Shown: positions 24,854 through 37,230 of the stretch, one piece after another
Position numbering within the stretch: the stretch's first letter is position 1
How the letters are laid out: each line of letters begins with the position of its first letter
Source: Chamaea fasciata
Taxonomy: Eukaryota > Chordata > Aves > Passeriformes > Sylviidae
Assembly: GCA_029207755.1 (NCBI GenBank)
Contig: JARCOQ010000006.1
Span: forward strand, 27,300,522 to 27,364,521
Length of the DNA: 64,000 nt
Direction of reading: 5' to 3'
The notes under the pieces: generated by a model
What the model saw: only the letters and a program-made list of their open reading frames with translations
Told to the model about the DNA's origin: nothing
Databases searched by the model: none
Program-made: the position numbers and the translations under genes

Positions 24854-27800
24854 GGCATTACATAAAGATTTTCACCATCTGAGTACAAACTTTGCTTAGA
24901 AAAAGAACAGTCTTAGAAATAAGTGTACCCAGGAAGAGCGAATAATTATGTTAAAGTCTCTGACCAATCTATTACTTTCTCACTATCTCTAATTACTCCT
25001 AAGTGTTTCTCAATCTTGCAGTAACAATGCAAAAGCACATCTCTCTTCTTCTGCTTCTGCAGACATATGGGGTGATCAGGTTACTTGTACATCATCTCCA
25101 TCCCACAAAAAAATAGTTGAAAAATAATGTTCGTGAAGTCAGTTGATTGTGAAGTTAAGCAGGAGCTGACATCTCTTCTCTGGGCAGATTTAAGTCTTTG
25201 GAATGTCTTTTGTAAGGGCTGCAACCTTTGTCACTGTGGCTCTCGTTTTCTGAATTGCTTGATGTTCCTTGCGTTGTCAAGGAGACAGTGGGATGATTAC
25301 AGTCCAAACCCAAGGAACTCAAACACAATGCTGTGTTCCAGCCATTTAAAAAGCAGTAGGTTTGTGATGTAGGAGTTTAAAATGAGCTTTTATATTGCAG
25401 TTGTATCTTGAGATACGTAATACCTGTGGGGAATAATGGTTGGAAATTGGGGTTATAACAGTATGCATTCAAATACTTTTAAAGATGTGTAAGCTCTTCA
25501 TTTCAATCTAGAGAATCACCACACACACCTGTTACAGGCCAGTTCTTTTCTTTCACATTCTCAAGACATTCCTAAGGAAGCAAGTCAGTGAGCTTTTAAA
25601 AATAATGTGTCTGATGAATTTTTTATTGCTAATAACTCAATTTTTAAATATTATTTTACTAAAACCAAAAGAATTTTAAGAAAGGTAAATCACTTTTGGG
25701 AAGGGGAAAAAATATTCCTTTTTTTTTTTTTGTCAAACCTGTGACCTTGAATTAATTTGAAACATTTCTTTGCTGCTCCCTCCAATCACCCCATCCAATC
25801 AGGTGGATGTAGGAAAACCTCAGGAATTTGTTCATCTTTACTTGTGAAATAACTGATAAATGTTAAGAAAAGAAAGAAAACAGGTTTTATGTAAGAATGT
25901 TTAGAACAGCAGGGTGTGAAAATTTCTGACTTCAAGGAGGCTGCATTATTATCGGGAAGAAAAATATCATAATAAGAAAAAACTTGAGCCATTAGTCTAA
26001 ATTTATACATGGAGTAAGAGTGGATATCTCAATATCTGTTTTTCTGTCTTTACACCAGATACAAATGTAGTCCAGTGTCAAAGCAAAAGTGGCATTTTTT
26101 TAAATTCTGCCAAGTAATCTTGCATTTTCACACCAGATCATTTTCAACAACACCAACTGATGTGATGCCAGCTACATGAGACAATGCTCTGGACTGCATA
26201 AAATTGATTTTTAAAAATGGAACTGAATTACATAGGTACATGGAATGCTGGCAGTAGAAATTAAACATATTGAGAGATGAAGCATTCTGGTTAAAGGAAT
26301 AAATTTGTTGTTAAATAACTAATGGAGTCCAAAAATCAGCAACTGTGTTCTGCATAGGAAAACAGTGGTAGATGAAGTTGCACAGTAAGTCCCCCTCCTT
26401 CTCAGTGCTAAGAAATTAACTGCTTTTCCTGGTCACCAGGACAAGACCAACATGTACCAGCCCTGACCGTGCTGCTGGGATTAGGTCACCACACTGTTCT
26501 CCTGGTGCCTTGGTACCTCAGGAGATACTTCATGTTCGTCAGCCTGTAAATGTGGGACACTGGAGGGCATCAACTTCCACTGCTAGGTCATGCTGAGAGA
26601 AGATTCTTTAAAGGTGAATAACTCTGTGTTGCCTGGACAGCTTTTCTTGATCTCCAGCACACCTTGCTTTTCCTCTTCTTTCTGACCAAATGCCAGAAAA
26701 TTATATCCTGCAAGCAAGAATTACCCATTACAAGGCTTCATGCTGGCATTCAGTTAACTTCCAAGGAAAGGAAAGGTACATGTGCCTTGATTAGTTGGAG
26801 TAGATTTATAAAGCAGGTATGCAGCACAGGCACTGAAGTGATTGTCAATATGCCCATCTGTAGGATTAAACAGTACTAATAGTGGATCTAAATAGAAATA
26901 ATAATAATTTCCTGCTTTGAATTTGTTTATTTCATGACATCAATGATATCATTGAAATTTTAGTAATAACCCATTTACGTTTTTAACGATTTAAATTCTT
27001 GGTGCTGGAACTGCAGAACACTAAAGAACAGCTCAAAACTATAATTATGAGTTCTCAGACTAATGTTCTCCCCTTTTATGACAGCCAACCAAACTGCTAA
27101 ATATTTAGTGGTGTAATGAGTAGGAGTGTAGAATGGGCCAATTTAATGTTTATTTACTTGGCTAAGAGGGTTCTTTTGTTACCCTGTGCATGTGACATTA
27201 GCAGGTGTGTATCATTAACCAGAAGGGCAGATAACAAGTTCATCTGCACTCTACTCCAATAGCCCATTTTCCAAAAGCTCTAAAGGCCAAGTTTCTTTCA
27301 GATATTTTCCTCAGGTGAAGAACAAATGTCAGGTTGACTTAAGAACTGTTATTTTCTTAATTTTCTTTGTGATGATTGTTTTTCCTAGCTAGTTACAGGG
27401 TTTTTCTCCTTGCTAGACAAATACAATTTTTCTTTGAAAATAACTATTATAAACTACCTTCCTGCAACTTGCTGTGCCACAAACTTCTCACACACAGGTT
27501 TTTAAATTTTGCTTCCCTCACTGGTGCAAATGGTTGAATGTACTAATGTATTACTTCAAGCAGCCTAAATATGATACATATGACGTGGTGACTCTACAGA
27601 TGATGTCCAATACCTTAAGCATCCCTAGGTACTTTTAGGAACAGTAGTCCCTTTGGACCAGCTCTGCTGTAGCTTATCATCTAGCATGTGTCATTTAACT
27701 TCATACTACTCTTTCCAAGTAAGAGGGGAAGTTAATGCACGCACCCACAAATTATGCAAAGGTAACACAGCAGTGTACAGCAACAAAATGTTTGATCCTA

Positions 27801-30800
27801 AGGTGATAAGGAGCTCTGACATACCTGGAGGCGTGATGCTCCTGAACTGATTCTGTCAGGCTTCTCTCTCACACCCATTCCCCTTTGCCCTGGAGCAGTT
27901 AAAAAAGGAATAGAAATTGAGCACCATCTAATTTATGAGAGGACCATAAGGAATTTTCCATCCTTCAAATATAATCCCTCATTGAAAGCTGTAAGTGAAT
28001 CCTGCCATATTCAAATGTTTTCAGCAACGGCAAGAATACTCTAAATTATAGATGATGAAATCAACTACAGATTTACACAGAGAGAAAAGTGTAATAAAGT
28101 CTCATTCATTCCCCTAAAGACCCAGGGAGAATTTGATATATGATGTGAGAAGGTGTTTCAGGAGCAAGCTGTCCATTGAACATCCTGAGATGCTTTATGA
28201 GGCCTCATCAATTCTATACTTAATACTTCACCAGTGGAAGTCTGCAATAGACATTATTTCCCACTAAAATTTCAGGCTTTTGGTCATTGTCAGACTGTAA
28301 AAGTAATCCTGAACCTGTAATGGTGAATCCTAAAAGTGCCCCTATATCTTAGTGGACAGCCTGGAAAAAAAAAAAAAAAAGAAAAGGTTTTGGGAAGGAC
28401 CATGGAGGCAGAGAGCAGAGGGGTCTCCTGGTGCTCCAATTGGACCTGGGCTACAGGTTATGTGCTGTTAGGGGAGGAGAGCCCTGTTGACTGGGGAGAT
28501 TGTCTCTCGTGCTGCACAGCTAAATACATCTGCAGGCCTGATGTCTCTCAAAGAGTTTTTGGCTCAGGGCCCAAAGGCCCTAGGCCAGGATCCCTGGAAA
28601 AGCAACTGGGTTTGGAGAATTTAGCACAGGCTGTAGTACAATTAGGACAGCAATCAGTGATATAAGGACCTGACCAGGGATGCCACTTGGAGGATAATCC
28701 TGAAGTGTCCTAGGATTATTGGGCTGAGGCTGTCCCCACACACCCCTCCATAGAGTTAATGTGTGACAGCTCTCTCTGAAAGAGTGCCTTGCCTGGGAAA
28801 CAAAGTGTCTTGGGTAACAAAATACAAAAATCAGTTTCTGCTGAATTACACCTGAACCTTGAAGCATGAAGAATCCAGAGCAAAGCATCTGTCTTCAGTC
28901 TAGCCCACACTTGGTTTGGTAATTTATTCTTTTTCTTTTTTCCTGCTACAGCTTAGAGCAGAACATGGTCCTCAGCCTGTTGAGTAATAAAAGTAAGAAA
29001 GACGACAAGGACAAAAACAGTTTGGTTCATACCAGAGTAGGAAAGTTGTCTTGAATTATTTGCCCTGCAGGTTTTCCTTCACAGCTGTCGTTGCACTCCC
29101 ATGTTCATGCTGTGACACTTCCAATAAATTTACCTACTGTAAACAAATAAAACATAAAAGATCTATACCGTGTGGAACCAGCAGGAAAATGTTTGAGTTT
29201 AGAAACCTTTCTCCCAAAATCTGTATTTCAGCACTACCCAGCTGCCTGCCTGTTGTTCAGAGGTCCCAGAGGGCCTGTTTTACTCCTGTCTTTCCATTTG
29301 CCAGCCTGGGAGAGCTGCTTCCATGCTTTCCCTTATGCTGTGCCCACACTGGGGGACACACTGGGGTCTGGAAGTGTCTCACCAGGTGGGAGCACCACGA
29401 CAAGGACAACCCATGGAGCTCTTGGTGACAGAAGCCCAGACACAGGAGCAGCTGCCCCAGCAACTGCCCAACAAGTCTTCCACACTGTCGCTCCTGTCAC
29501 TGCTCACCCCTCATCACACCGCACACTTAAGAGCTCTTCAGGCACCAGCTTCTACTCATTACATGAATATTAATTACAGCATTACATGAAAAATAATTGC
29601 AGTTGCTGTAATTCTTCCCCACTTTCCCAGCTTTGCCCTGGAGCTCAGAAATCCTCATCATGACAATTCCCCTATCTGCCTGCTCAGTGTCTTTCTGGCC
29701 CAGGGTAAAATTTGTTTCTCATAATGAATGCATTCAAGCACAGCCATGGAGCTGTTAGCTTTATTCAGCAGGGGGTTTTAATATCCTTTTAAAATGAACT
29801 GCTATGTAATCACTACCCTGAAGTCAAATCCTAGAACTGTTATTAACATTGTCTGAGTAAAAGGGTGCAGGTAGCTGTTGGGAGAGTTTCCTCAAGTACA
29901 TCTTGGGATTTTGATATCTAAACTCTTTAAGGCTGTGTTTATCCCATGGAGCACTGAAAGTTCCTGTTCTGGCTATGGGACCCTGACTCTGTGATGGTGT
30001 CCCTGGCCAGGTTTCACTTAGGTCACACCTTTCAGGCAGCAGAAATGAAGAATCAGTGCAGGTTTAATTTTCCTTGTGTATTCAAGACACATCTGAGGTA
30101 CAAACCTAATTTGAAGGGCCAGGAAGGACTAAAGTAATGAACTTAAAATACTTAAATACTTAAAATACTCCTGCAAATCCACCGCTTGGCAGTGCAAGGA
30201 CAAGGGTTGACATGGACTAGGACTATAGGAGGATGCAGTGCGTCAGATGCAGCAAAACTACACAACAGACAGCTCCTATCTTCCCAAAGACACATCCACA
30301 CAAGGCACAAATACATCCCAGAACCACCAGGCAGGCTGGATATGTTGGTGTTGTTTTCTCCAGGGTCATCTCGCCTATGGACATCTGCAGACCTCACACA
30401 TACACAGCAAGTGTAGTAACTATAGCATTAGTCAGTCTGTCTCTCCTAATTTTTATTCCAGACATGATCCTGTGAGATACATTAATAGTAAGAATGACTT
30501 TTTAAATCACACAAATGTCTCAAGAGGCACATTGTAAAAGAAAGTCTCCTTAAGCCTATTCCTTCAAGAAACTCTTTAAAGGTATCATCAGGAAGGAACA
30601 GTATTTGACTTCATTTAGCTCTCTTTTTCAGTGGCGCTATTATCTTTGAGGGCATGTTAATGGATCTTGAATGTAACTTCTCTCTTGCTCAGGTTCTGGT
30701 AGTGGATTTGCCTAAAAACCCCTGAAATTTCAACTCAGTATTCTTTGAGTGAGAATCATGAGGCAAAGGGGTGCATTTCCAACCTCAGAAGCCTTCATTT

Positions 30801-32062
30801 CATGATGTAAAATAAGACAATAAAGTAACAATTAATGGCAACACATTGTTAAGAGGTTTGCTCACCTTCCTCAAGGGGCAAAAATCTTTATAGACTCACA
30901 GTGGGAAAAAAGAAATTTTCCAGGATCTGTCCTGCCTCTCATAAAAACCCGTTGAATTTACTTGATTCCTATCTCTGGAAAAGCAATTTATCTCACTTTT
31001 TATGAGGATATTGGAAAACAGGAAGTTGTATGTATTTTCCTAGCACAGGCAGGGTCTTTATGTACACACATTTCAGGTTAAAGCCGTAGCACTTGAGGCC
31101 ATTTTTTGTTGAGTGTAATTGTGCATACAACCTACAGACGTTATGTCAGCACAGGCATGCAGATTGTATGTTGGCTTAAAATTAATAACTGTCTTTAGCC
31201 CTGAAAAGAGGCTGTTCAGAGTTAAGTGTGCAATATATTAAGATAAATAAGATGGTCTTTGTTTATAATAAATTGTATTTCATTAACATGGGACCGCAGG
31301 AGTTCACTAGATCTGCAAAATTAAGATTTTCAGAAAGGGATATGGTATTTGGGCAGTGTATAGAGGGCATACATACAAGTTTTAGAAAATAAAGGGTTAT
31401 GCAAAACTTATTGGACAAACAATGCATCTTCTTTTCTGAGATTCATGAGGCTGTATTTTCACCTTACTATAAATTTAATCAACATATTACATTGATTTTT
31501 TATGAATAGACTACTGCCAAATGTGGGATTTTTATACTCCAGTTCAAACTGCTGATGAAAAGTAAAACAAGCTGCAGCTGGTTTGCTCAAAGAAGACAGC
31601 AAATCAAACAAACAAACCCACACCAACATATATAGCCCATGGAAACAGACAATGAAATAGGAGTATGCACAAATTTCTAGAGTATCTACATTATAAAACA
31701 CATTCTAATTACAGTACTGCTTCATTTGTAGGACAAAAAATTTTAATAAATTTTTTTTATTTCTTGCTTTGGAAAAATAAATTATACCTTTGATTCATTG
31801 CATTTCCACATTTCCCAAGTCCTTAAAATCTAAAAAACCCAGTTTGTTCTTTGAAGCATAACTAAAATAAAATTAACATCCTGAAAATATCTACCTGAGG
31901 CTAAATAGTTCTTTGCCAAGTCATTCAAATTTATAATCTGAACATGCATTTGACTTTTATTCATTTCTCTTACAGCAAGTTCAACCTGTTTCATTATATC
32001 CTTCCCAGATATAATGCACTTAAAAATGTGCATCTCTGGCCTTAGAGGAGTCTATGGCCATA

Positions 32063-32084
32063 GGCTCAAAATTAATTTTGAGCC
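32063..32084. repeat. Perfect 22-bp palindrome within a direct repeat
   Basis: The arms are GGCTCAAAATT and its exact complement, with no spacer. The 16-base string 'gccataggctcaaaat' occurs at 32057-32072 and again at 32082-32097, so a short direct duplication overlaps the palindrome. It could arise from local template switching during replication. No protein-binding role is suggested by the sequence. Confidence 0.8.
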
Positions 32085-32338
32085 ATAGGCTCAAAATAAT
32101 TAGAAAACAGGCACCTCTGCAGAGTGGTGCATGAACTTCTTGGTTAGCTCTCACCTCTTTCAATGTGTATTTCTAGCGCTTAATGCAGTCAAGGTGTGCA
32201 AAAAAAAAAAATCAGAACAATTTTCCACCTAGAAAAGGTCAGCATCTGTACCAAGTAAAACAGATGGCTACAGCATGCACCTCGAAGGCCAACTCTCCCC
32301 TGAAACTAGCATTCATTTTTTAAAAGGCCTTCACAAAC

Positions 32339-32402
32339 CCCACTTGGTCATTCCACAACAGTCCATGTCCCACCTGGTAGTTCCACAATACTCCAATCCA
32401 GT
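32339..32402. repeat. Imperfect tandem duplication of about 32 bp
   Basis: Two adjacent units follow the same order, 'cccacttggtcattccacaa' and 'cccacctggtagttccacaa', each followed by a related tail. This is a small local duplication with several substitutions, not a known repeat family. Confidence 0.65.
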
Positions 32403-35400
32403 GTGCAAACACCAATGCAAACTACTTCTAGTCAAATGCTGATCCAGCTCAAATACAGATGAGCTCCACAAGCCACCCCCAATTCCGGTGACAGTTTGCT
32501 CTGGCTGGGTGGTAGTCCTGTGAGTGCCTAAAGCAGATTCCCATAGTATTGCTTTGAAATATGTCATAACATGCAGAGACTGAACCTAAGGATACACTCT
32601 GAGGAGAGTCAGTGAAGACAGAGGCTAAAGTACATTATAAAACATATTAAACATAATTTACAGCACATAATAGCAAACGGGATATAATCGCAAACTCATT
32701 TTTACCTACCAAGTAGCTGATAGCTCAGAACTCCAGCACATGTCATTACAGAAATCTCAAACTGCATGTGGAACATCTGAGATGTTAAACCAGAATTGCA
32801 AGGTACTTTAAGTAAGTGTTGTGGTTAGGAAAGCATTATGACTTCCTACAGAGATAGGTTAAGCTAATGCTAGATAGGGTGGAAACAAAGAAAGTGTTGC
32901 TTTGAAGCAGGATGATTGCTAATTTCCTTTTCCATTGTAATTGGGCATGCAACCCTGCCACAGTGAAGAAGAGGAAAAGTGAGCCTTGAAGGTGCATAAA
33001 GATACATAGACATGTATAACAGGAGTCCAGAAGCCATGATTCAGTTTGTGGTTGCTGGGCTGTGCAAAGCTCCGGACATGCTCCCTTGGGTACTTATGGA
33101 CTAAGAGCAAGAGGCCAGGGCAGCCATCCAGCCACGACTCAGCACACCCAACAAACTCTTCCGCCTGCAATGTAAATACCACTAAAATAATAGTATTGTG
33201 CTGGGAATTACTGGATTTAGAAATCTGCTTGTTTTTCTGCTTGTTTCAGCTGTGAATCCCTAGGGACCCCCAGCACACACTGGCCCATGGAGTTTTCGGC
33301 AATGGCAGCAGCCAGATAACTAACTCCTTTGCCCTCTGCTGCTCACTCTGTGTCTGACACTACATCAGTTATTTGAGCTCCACATACTAACCATGCAGAT
33401 GTCAGTACTGCTCAGCACACACATCACATCTTACAACTTTCACCAGGGGCACAAGCACCAGGGTTTGGGCCCAGGGGTGAACTGGACAACTTTCCAACCT
33501 GGGTGAACTGCTAAGGCAAGAAAATGGAGTGGTTCTTAATGGAGAAAAAAATTAAAAATAAAGTGACTTTTCAAGAAAAAACCCTGCTGTTCAAGCCCTA
33601 CCCTCAGCCATGCTGCAAGCTCAGAGAAACACAAGCTCTGAGATGGTCTGCTTTTGCCTTGTGACACAAATGCACAGTTACCAGCCATCGCCCCTAAGAA
33701 ACACATGTATGGTCAATCATCTCTCTCCTTTGTTTTACTGCCCATAAGGTCTTTATATTATTATTATTAATTAATTCACTATTAATTTAATTCATAAATA
33801 ATTTGTTGTTAATTTAACAGCTAACTTTCTCGACAAAAATCTGTATTTCAACCTCTATTAACTTGTATTTTAAGATTGCAGTATGCCAATTTGCTAATGC
33901 CTGCCCACTTCTTAATCATGTAAATGTTGAATACTAACTCGCATCTTGAGCAATACAACATGAAACATCATCGACTTAAAATAATAGTGAGAAAAGCCAT
34001 GGTGGGTAATGGAAGGAATCACTCCACAGCCGATGCAGGAGGACCTAGGAAAGTGTCTCAATGCACTGCTGTTATTCTCAATCCTGCAGTAATTTTTGTC
34101 AATGAGGCATCAGTCACCCAAGACCTAGTACATGCAGCAAACAAACAAGGGCAGAGTTCAAATACATACAACCAGAAAGACGGCAATAGTTTCGGGGGGG
34201 CGAGGGGGATTTCATCTGGAATAATTATTTTGGTTGGAAAGGGTTGATTTGTTGCAAGCAAAACACTTGCACTTTGAAAGTTAAAAGTTGAAAAAAACCC
34301 GAAACCAAGACTCAGGGCAAACAAGGAAACTAGGAGAAAATACTGGTGAGCAAGGCAATCACATTATTAATATGAGCCTGGCACCAAGCTGGTTTTTAGA
34401 CTTGTAGACATGCAATGCTAGTAATCTAATGAATATTATTTTTGTTGCAGCTCTCTACTATTATGCACTTATTAAAAGAAGGAATATATTATTAGCTTTT
34501 ATGTCAGTCTCTGTCCATTGAGCATGTTGTGTGTGTGCTTGTGTGTGTATGCACAAACACTGTGAGGAGCCTAGATATTTTCTCTAACAAACAGTAAGAT
34601 CTCAGTCTCTTTTCATCCATTTTCACAGAAGTATTAGTCTCTGAAGCAGGATGTAGTATCCACAGGATCAGCTTTACCCAAGAGACAGATTTCCATTTAA
34701 AGCCACTGTATGTAGACAGTATCTTTAAAAATCCTGTCCATCAAGCCTGTATCTGTTTTTTGTGAAAGCAGTCAGGATGAGACGAAAACAAAACGTTCCT
34801 CAGATTAATCAAATGCTGAGCACTTTAAAACAATTTTCCCATTCCAATAAGGAGCAAAGAAGTTTCCAAACTAATTTTCCTAAATGCATGGTGACAAGCT
34901 TCACAAGGGAAAGCTTTTTATTATTTTACTCCTCAATAAAACAAAATTGCTTTCAACTTAAAAATCCCCACAAATCTGGCTGACAGCAATCTCGGTAACA
35001 TTCTAGAGGCTTACAAAATGCAGTAGAATAAAGGCCACTGCTTTCAGGGACCAACAACTAGGTGCAGAAACAGCACCTTGTGATCCACTTCGTAGTTCAC
35101 ATTGCCACAGCAGCAGCAGCAGAGCTCAGATGCTGCAGTTGAAGCCCTAATTCTCCAAGGGTACTGATGAGATGCCTCTGTCTGCGTGCTGAGTGCTGGA
35201 AGGCTCTCAGGAGAGCACAGAAGCAGTAGGGTCACTGTCAGGTCAAAGCCTGGCTGGGGGTTACTCTCTGCTTTGTAAGACATTTTCTTGACTTCTTGAT
35301 TTAGAGCATTAGAAAGCAGCTACATCTATTTGGCAAGACATTGAAAACTGCCATCTTACTTTGATTTGCCAGATATTTCCATACCTCAGTCACAAAAAAC

Positions 35401-37138
35401 AAAGTGGCTTTAGGTCCCATTTGCTGTTGTATTTTATGATCATGAGAATACACCTCCTCCCTTTGTACCATTAACCTGCTTCCTCCAAGGCTTTCTTTAT
35501 AAGGTAATGGCCAAATTTTCTGGTTTTCAATGTGTAATAGTTATACTATTGTTAAAATAATTTTCTTGATAATGAACAGACTATATCCCTCTGTTTAGTA
35601 TTAAGCCATCCTCTTAAACATCCACTTCACTATACCTTCACTCACGTGTACAAAACTTTACAATGCCATCTCCACCAGCTAAAAAGCATTACAGCCAGCA
35701 TTGATGGAGATACTGGGACTGAAAACCCAAAGATGTCAACAAAATGAAAGGCATATGGAATATAAATAATCTGTAATCTCAGCTATTCTAGGAACATAAA
35801 ACACTATAAGGAATATCCACAAGTTGACCGTCAGATTCAAATTATTATTCAAGCCTTATTTTTAAATGGTTCAGCAAACAATAGGCAATGCCTGTAAGGG
35901 TGAGGGGAGAGGAGTTGCATGATTTATTTTAATTTTTTTTTTTTTTGGAAATATTGAGAAAAGAAGGAAGAGAAGGGAAAACAGTGGCATGTGCTTTTAA
36001 AGTATTGTAGAAATGCAACAAAAGGGAAGTCTGTCTGGTTAAGTCATTGCTTTATTTCTTAAAGGCTACAGGAAAAAAAACTGGGTATGCCTTGCTAGGC
36101 ACTCACATTTTTGTGTTTATTTAAGAGTATAAATTCTTGTGAAAATAATGACAGAGAGAGACCCTCAGGTTAAAATCTTCATCAACACTGCCAACAAAAC
36201 ATTTCAAGAGAGGTGGTGCAGTTTCACAGGTAAAAGAAATATTTTATAAATCAATCAAAGAGCACAAGACTGGGCACAGGAGAGGAACTTTTGAAAACAT
36301 GGCTTTTGGTATTATTGCTGGCAATGCAACTAATCCTCTAGCAAGAACATTTTAACTATTTAAGGGGGTAGACAAGGCGTTTACTATTTCCTTAGCCTTG
36401 TAATTGCATTTAAGTTAGTAGAGTTTTGATGAGTCTCTGGCTTCAACCATCTGCTACTGATGAGGAAGGTCTGCCCTCACTCAGAAGTTCTGGTTTCACC
36501 CTTTGGCTTTCCTACAGAGCTGTCACTTCCCAGAAATGCTGCCTGCTGTTTGATCTGCCTGCGGTGCCTCGTTACCTCTCCCTGCCAGGTCTCCGAAGGC
36601 ACCTCTGGCTAGCAGAGAATGACATGCTGCTGCCATCGTCTATTAAACCAATTGAGTAAGATGTTAAAAGAATAAAGTGTTTAAAATATTAATTAGTTTT
36701 TAGAAGCACATATATCTTCTTAATTAGCTTTGTCACTGGATCAAATTAACAAGATTTTAATGACAGTTAGTAAGTGATACATTCATTAATTTAGGAAATG
36801 ATTAATTTTCTCTGACTTTTTAAATTCCCTTCTAATAAAATAAATTCTGGCATGAGTTTTTCAATTAGGCATGATGTCCTCATTTCACACACTGTAATAC
36901 TGCAGCTTGAACACCAGGCTAGGATGAGTACATTGAAGCAAAAAAAGTGATTAATTCCAAAGAACTGTGTGACCTCTGAAGTCAAGTTTTTATTTGACAT
37001 AAAAATTGTTCCATTTTGGCTAAAGATTTATCAGGACATTTACTGTTCTTACAATTCTTCCATACCAACCTAAAAAATGCTTAGATATCACTTAATATTA
37101 TTTCTTAGACATTTTTACACATGCACAACCTCAGCACG

Positions 37139-37145
37139 AAAGAAA

Positions 37146-37229
<84 letters not shown>

Positions 37230-37230
37230 A
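37139..37230. repeat. (AAAG)n microsatellite
   Basis: About 92 bases of nearly perfect tetranucleotide repeat, with one extra-A interruption at the left end. It is pure enough to be length-variable in a population. The plus-strand open frame through it (repeating Lys-Glu-Arg-Lys) is an artefact. Confidence 0.97.

Larger units (their letters stand above)
24854..37138. other. Gene-poor, mostly unique DNA
   Basis: About 12.3 kb without a recognised gene. Contents noted: a T run near 25720-25731, a poly(A) run at about 28364-28380, moderately GC-rich patches near 28390-28740 and 29220-29540 that raise chance open frames, a tandem near-duplication at 32339-32402, a palindrome at 32063-32084, a TG-rich patch near 34529-34553 and a (CAG)5-type run near 35105. 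None gives a convincing exon or repeat family. Confidence 0.4.

Noticed and set aside
24453..24899. 148-codon plus-strand frame
   Set aside because: Its second half is antisense CR1 sequence, so the frame is a by-product of the LINE insertion.
29051..29589. Overlapping plus-strand frames of 88-133 codons
   Set aside because: Several phases are open at once in a locally GC-rich patch; no phase shows a domain or clear splice signals.
36426..36659. 77-codon plus-strand frame in a less AT-rich patch
   Set aside because: No recognisable protein family or flanking splice signals. The composition alone is not enough.
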